From: MWBV01 sp964447315
Lineage (GTDB): Archaea > Nanobdellota > Nanobdellia > Pacearchaeales > GW2011-AR1
Direction of reading: 5' to 3'
Assembly: GCA_964447315.1 (NCBI GenBank)
Contig: CAYURQ010000028.1
Location: forward strand, 1-5,795
DNA length: 5,795 bases
The notes below the pieces were generated by a model. It made no database searches, had not been told where the DNA came from, and saw nothing but the letters and a program-made list of their open reading frames with translations. Below, piece after piece: positions 4,683 through 5,795 of the stretch; position 1 is the stretch's first letter; the number at the start of each line of letters is the position of its first letter. The position numbers and the translations under genes were made by a program.

Positions 4683-4952
4683 ATGAATAAAAAAATATTC
4701 TATGGTAAAAGAACCATTATATTTTTTGTAATATTATGCGTATTAGGATTATTTCTATTAAACATACGTCAATTTTTTATTTCTGGAAGTTTTAATATAG
4801 GGTTTCCTTTTTTGTATAAAGGAGTAGGTATAGGAGCAAGCCCAGAATATTCCCATTCATATTTTAATGTTGTTAATTTAATTTTAGATATAATTATTTA
4901 TTATATCTTATCTGTTTTAATTTCGTTCTCATTATCTTTTAAGAAAAAATAG
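4683..4952 (+). CDS. Small two-helix membrane protein, function unknown
   Basis: The 89-residue protein has a basic N-terminus (MNKKIFYGKR) and a first membrane segment at about residues 11-27. A loop of about 35 residues is rich in Phe, Gly, Pro and Tyr ('NIGFPFLYKGVGIGASPEYSH'). A second membrane segment follows at about 63-85, and the protein ends in KKK. Both ends are predicted cytoplasmic with the loop outside. The plan 'GFPF-x-Y ... G-x-S ... N-L-I-x-D-I-I-I-x-Y-x-L-S' recalls small uncharacterised membrane proteins common in DPANN archaea and some bacteria. It follows the protease operon but has its own promoter and is separated by AbrB remnant 4, so a functional link is uncertain. Confidence 0.75.
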   Translation: MNKKIFYGKRTIIFFVILCVLGLFLLNIRQFFISGSFNIGFPFLYKGVGIGASPEYSHSYFNVVNLILDIIIYYILSVLISFSLSFKKK

Positions 4953-4981
4953 AACTTCAAGCAAGATCAAAGAACTATTCA

Positions 4982-5008
4982 GAGGTTTTGTTGAGGAAAG
5001 GGGAAAAA
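4982..5008 (+). repeat. AbrB/SpoVT-domain remnant, copy 5 (very short)
   Basis: GAGGTTTTGTTGAGGAAAGG and the bases after it read EVLLRKGEK, matching the final strand of the other copies (GEVVLRK, GEILLRK). The ancestral stop has been lost and the frame runs on to a TAA at about 5033. CAAAGAACT at about 4968-4976 resembles the start of copies 1 and 2, so this may be an internally deleted copy. Taken alone the match is weak. Its position between two genes and its orientation agree with the other four. Confidence 0.5.
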
Positions 5009-5031
5009 TACATATTACAAAAGAATAATCC

Positions 5032-5039
5032 TTAAATAT
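5032..5039 (+). promoter_or_regulatory. TATA box of the winged-helix gene
   Basis: TTAAATAT is centred about 25 nt upstream of the ATG at 5060 and supports a leaderless start. Confidence 0.6.
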
Positions 5040-5059
5040 TAATTCAAAGTAAAAAGAAA

Positions 5060-5329
5060 ATGGCAAAAGAAAAAAAATCTATTGATAGCGGGGTTTTAGC
5101 TGCATTACATATGTTGTCTAATAATACTGTTGTAGGGCTTCATTACCTGGATTTTGTTAAAGAACCTTCTACTATGAGCGGAGTTATGGATTTGATTGAC
5201 AAAGGACATGTGGAAAAGATTGATTATGATGGAAAGGGAGAGAATAGACATTATCGAATAACAAAAAAAGGCAAAGAATATTTAAATAAAATAGTTGCTT
5301 TTGCTAATAAAGAATTTTATGAAGAATAG
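5060..5329 (+). CDS. Small winged-helix DNA-binding protein
   Basis: The 89-residue protein fits a minimal winged helix. Helices lie at about residues 8-21 (SGVLAALHMLSNN) and 24-34. A recognition-helix region lies at 37-49 (STMSGVMDLIDKGH). A two-strand wing follows (VEKIDYDGKGENRHYRITKK), then a C-terminal dimerisation helix (GKEYLNKIVAFANKEFYEE). 'R-H-Y-R-I-T-x-x-G-x-x-Y-L' is the usual end of the wing in PadR/MarR-like and related archaeal regulators. There is no ligand or metal site. It is probably a cytoplasmic transcriptional regulator. The target is not visible, and self-regulation would be the default guess. It is a single gene with its own promoter, next to AbrB remnant 5. Confidence 0.72.
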   Translation: MAKEKKSIDSGVLAALHMLSNNTVVGLHYLDFVKEPSTMSGVMDLIDKGHVEKIDYDGKGENRHYRITKKGKEYLNKIVAFANKEFYEE

Positions 5330-5377
5330 CTCTCACTTCTTCAGCGCAACTTCTAAACACAACCCCCAAAACAAACC

Positions 5378-5385
5378 TTTTTAAG
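5378..5385 (+). promoter_or_regulatory. TATA box of the Cys4 protein gene
   Basis: AAACC followed by TTTTTAAG is a good archaeal TFB-element/TATA arrangement. It predicts transcription from about 5405-5410, directly at the hairpin-forming sequence 5407-5435 and about 40 nt before the ATG at 5446. Confidence 0.55.
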
Positions 5386-5406
5386 CAGCCAATCCTACCT
5401 AATATT

Positions 5407-5435
5407 GAGGTGATTAGCCTCAGACTAATTCTGAG
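5407..5435 (+). promoter_or_regulatory. Structured 5' leader with two small hairpins and a buried GAGGTGA
   Basis: GAGG-TGATTAG-CCTC (5407-5421) and CTCAG-ACTAATT-CTGAG (5419-5435) form two overlapping small hairpins. Their loops contain ATTAG and CTAAT, which are complementary, so they could kiss or refold together. GAGGTGA at 5407-5413 matches the core of the archaeal Shine-Dalgarno sequence but is 32 bases from the ATG at 5446, too far for normal use. It may be a leader control element, or GTG at 5410 may be a leaderless start. Confidence 0.4.
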
Positions 5436-5445
5436 AAAAACATTA

Positions 5446-5622
5446 ATGACAAAAGTTCAATTACAAAAACAAACAAAAATGCAAACACAGATACAAACAC
5501 AAATACAAATAACAAGAAAACTTTGCTTTGGAACAAAAGAATGGTCTGAAAATTCAGGAATTTGTAACAGATGTGCTTCAAAAAAAGAATGTGGAGAAAT
5601 TAATGCTAAGAAAGGTAATTAA
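5446..5622 (+). CDS. Small Cys4 (probable zinc-binding) protein with Gln/Thr-rich N-terminus
   Basis: From the ATG at 5446 the protein has 58 residues. A GTG at 5410 in the same frame would give 70 and fits the TATA spacing about as well, so the start is uncertain. The N-terminal third is low complexity (QKQTKMQTQIQTQIQIT). The C-terminal part has Cys27, Cys40, Cys43 and Cys49 in the pattern C-x12-C-x2-C-x5-C, beginning 'LCFGTKEW'. The 'C-F-G-x-x-x ... C-x-x-C-x-x-x-x-x-C' layout is a small zinc-ribbon-like motif I recall from archaeal and phage/plasmid proteins ('CFG ... C..C....C'). It probably binds one zinc ion. Its role is unknown, and RNA or DNA contact is only a guess. Confidence 0.6.
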   Translation: MTKVQLQKQTKMQTQIQTQIQITRKLCFGTKEWSENSGICNRCASKKECGEINAKKGN

Positions 5623-5670
5623 CTGTTATAAAATATCTTTAGTATGGGGTTTGTATTTAGTAAAAGAAAA

Positions 5671-5680
5671 ATAATAAATA
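5671..5680 (+). promoter_or_regulatory. TATA box of the TspO-like gene
   Basis: ATAATAAATA is centred about 26 nt upstream of the ATG at 5702, again a leaderless arrangement. Confidence 0.6.
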
Positions 5681-5701
5681 CTCTTTCATATTTGTTTAAT
5701 A

Positions 5702-5795
5702 ATGGAATGGATTAAATTCATCCTGTGTATTTTGGGGTGTCAAGCTGTTGGAGTGCTAAGTTCCCTGTTTAATATTAAATCACTTCCTGGATGGT
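5702..5795 (+). CDS. tspO: Partial gene, N-terminus only: TspO/MBR family membrane protein
   Basis: The first 31 codons are present and the gene runs off the right edge. The visible protein is a first membrane helix, starting MEWIKFILCILGCQAVGVLS and ending SLFNIKSLPGW. This matches the opening of TspO/MBR (tryptophan-rich sensory protein) family members. In these, helix 1 contains '(I/L)-C-Q-x-x-G-x-x-x-S-x-F' and is followed by a short loop ending in 'W-Y-x-x-L-x-K-P'. TspO proteins are five-helix membrane proteins that bind porphyrins and related ligands and are linked to stress or light responses. The distinctive WY..L.KP and PP segments lie beyond the window, so the call rests on the first helix only. 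Confidence 0.72.
   Translation, partial: MEWIKFILCILGCQAVGVLSSLFNIKSLPGW

Noticed and set aside
1292..5008. Integron attC-like sites or a CRISPR array to explain the repeats
   Set aside because: The repeats keep a reading frame for a known domain, have no attC-type inverted symmetry, differ in length and are spaced by whole genes.

Overview
The window looks like a piece of an AT-rich archaeal chromosome, most likely from the DPANN group (Woesearchaeota/Pacearchaeota-like). The sequence basis is strong A+T bias (by eye about 70%), a TrmB-family regulator, AbrB-type swapped-hairpin sequences, and archaeal promoters. At seven genes an A/T-rich TATA-like box lies about 22-26 nt upstream of the start codon, as in leaderless archaeal mRNAs. 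The lineage is inference; no rRNA or other marker gene is present. There is no rRNA, tRNA, CRISPR array, transposase or integrase.

Layout, left to right. At 1-56 is the start of a minus-strand gene, probably an AlbA_2/Schlafen-type DNA-binding protein. At 57-287 is a highly structured intergenic region with a perfect palindrome, three AAAGTAA repeats spaced 11 bp apart, and three arms able to form alternative hairpins. At 288-1257 (minus) are two adjacent genes: a protein resembling a domain of bacterial SEC-C-type proteins, and a short protein resembling only the C-terminal tail of RecB/Cas4-like nucleases. At 1468-2220 (minus) is a TrmB-family regulator, divergent from a receiver-domain protein at 2315-2773 (plus). 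At 2932-3306 (minus) is a four-helix membrane protein. At 3457-4557 (plus) is a compact three-gene operon: two tiny, probably related proteins followed by a caspase-like (CHAT/gingipain-type, clan CD) protease with a visible His67/Cys101 dyad. Then come a two-helix membrane protein (4683-4952), a small winged-helix protein (5060-5329), a small Cys4 protein (5446-5622) and the start of a TspO/MBR membrane protein (5702 to the edge).

The most striking structure is not a gene. Five decayed pieces of one AbrB/SpoVT-type (MazE-like) gene lie between the genes at 1292-1387, 2774-2923, 3340-3378, 4556-4633 and 4982-5008. All are on the plus strand, keep the 3' end of the gene and are truncated to different points at the 5' side. 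They separate the window into units: TrmB/receiver | membrane protein | protease operon | membrane protein | winged helix. This suggests gene cassettes exchanged or inserted next to repeated antitoxin-like genes.

The best candidate for an undescribed system is the protease operon. Two small proteins of a shared fold plan are translated just ahead of a caspase-like protease. This resembles modules in which small adaptor domains recruit or restrain a death-type effector, but that role is inferred from layout only. The other genes look like independent accessory genes, each with its own promoter.
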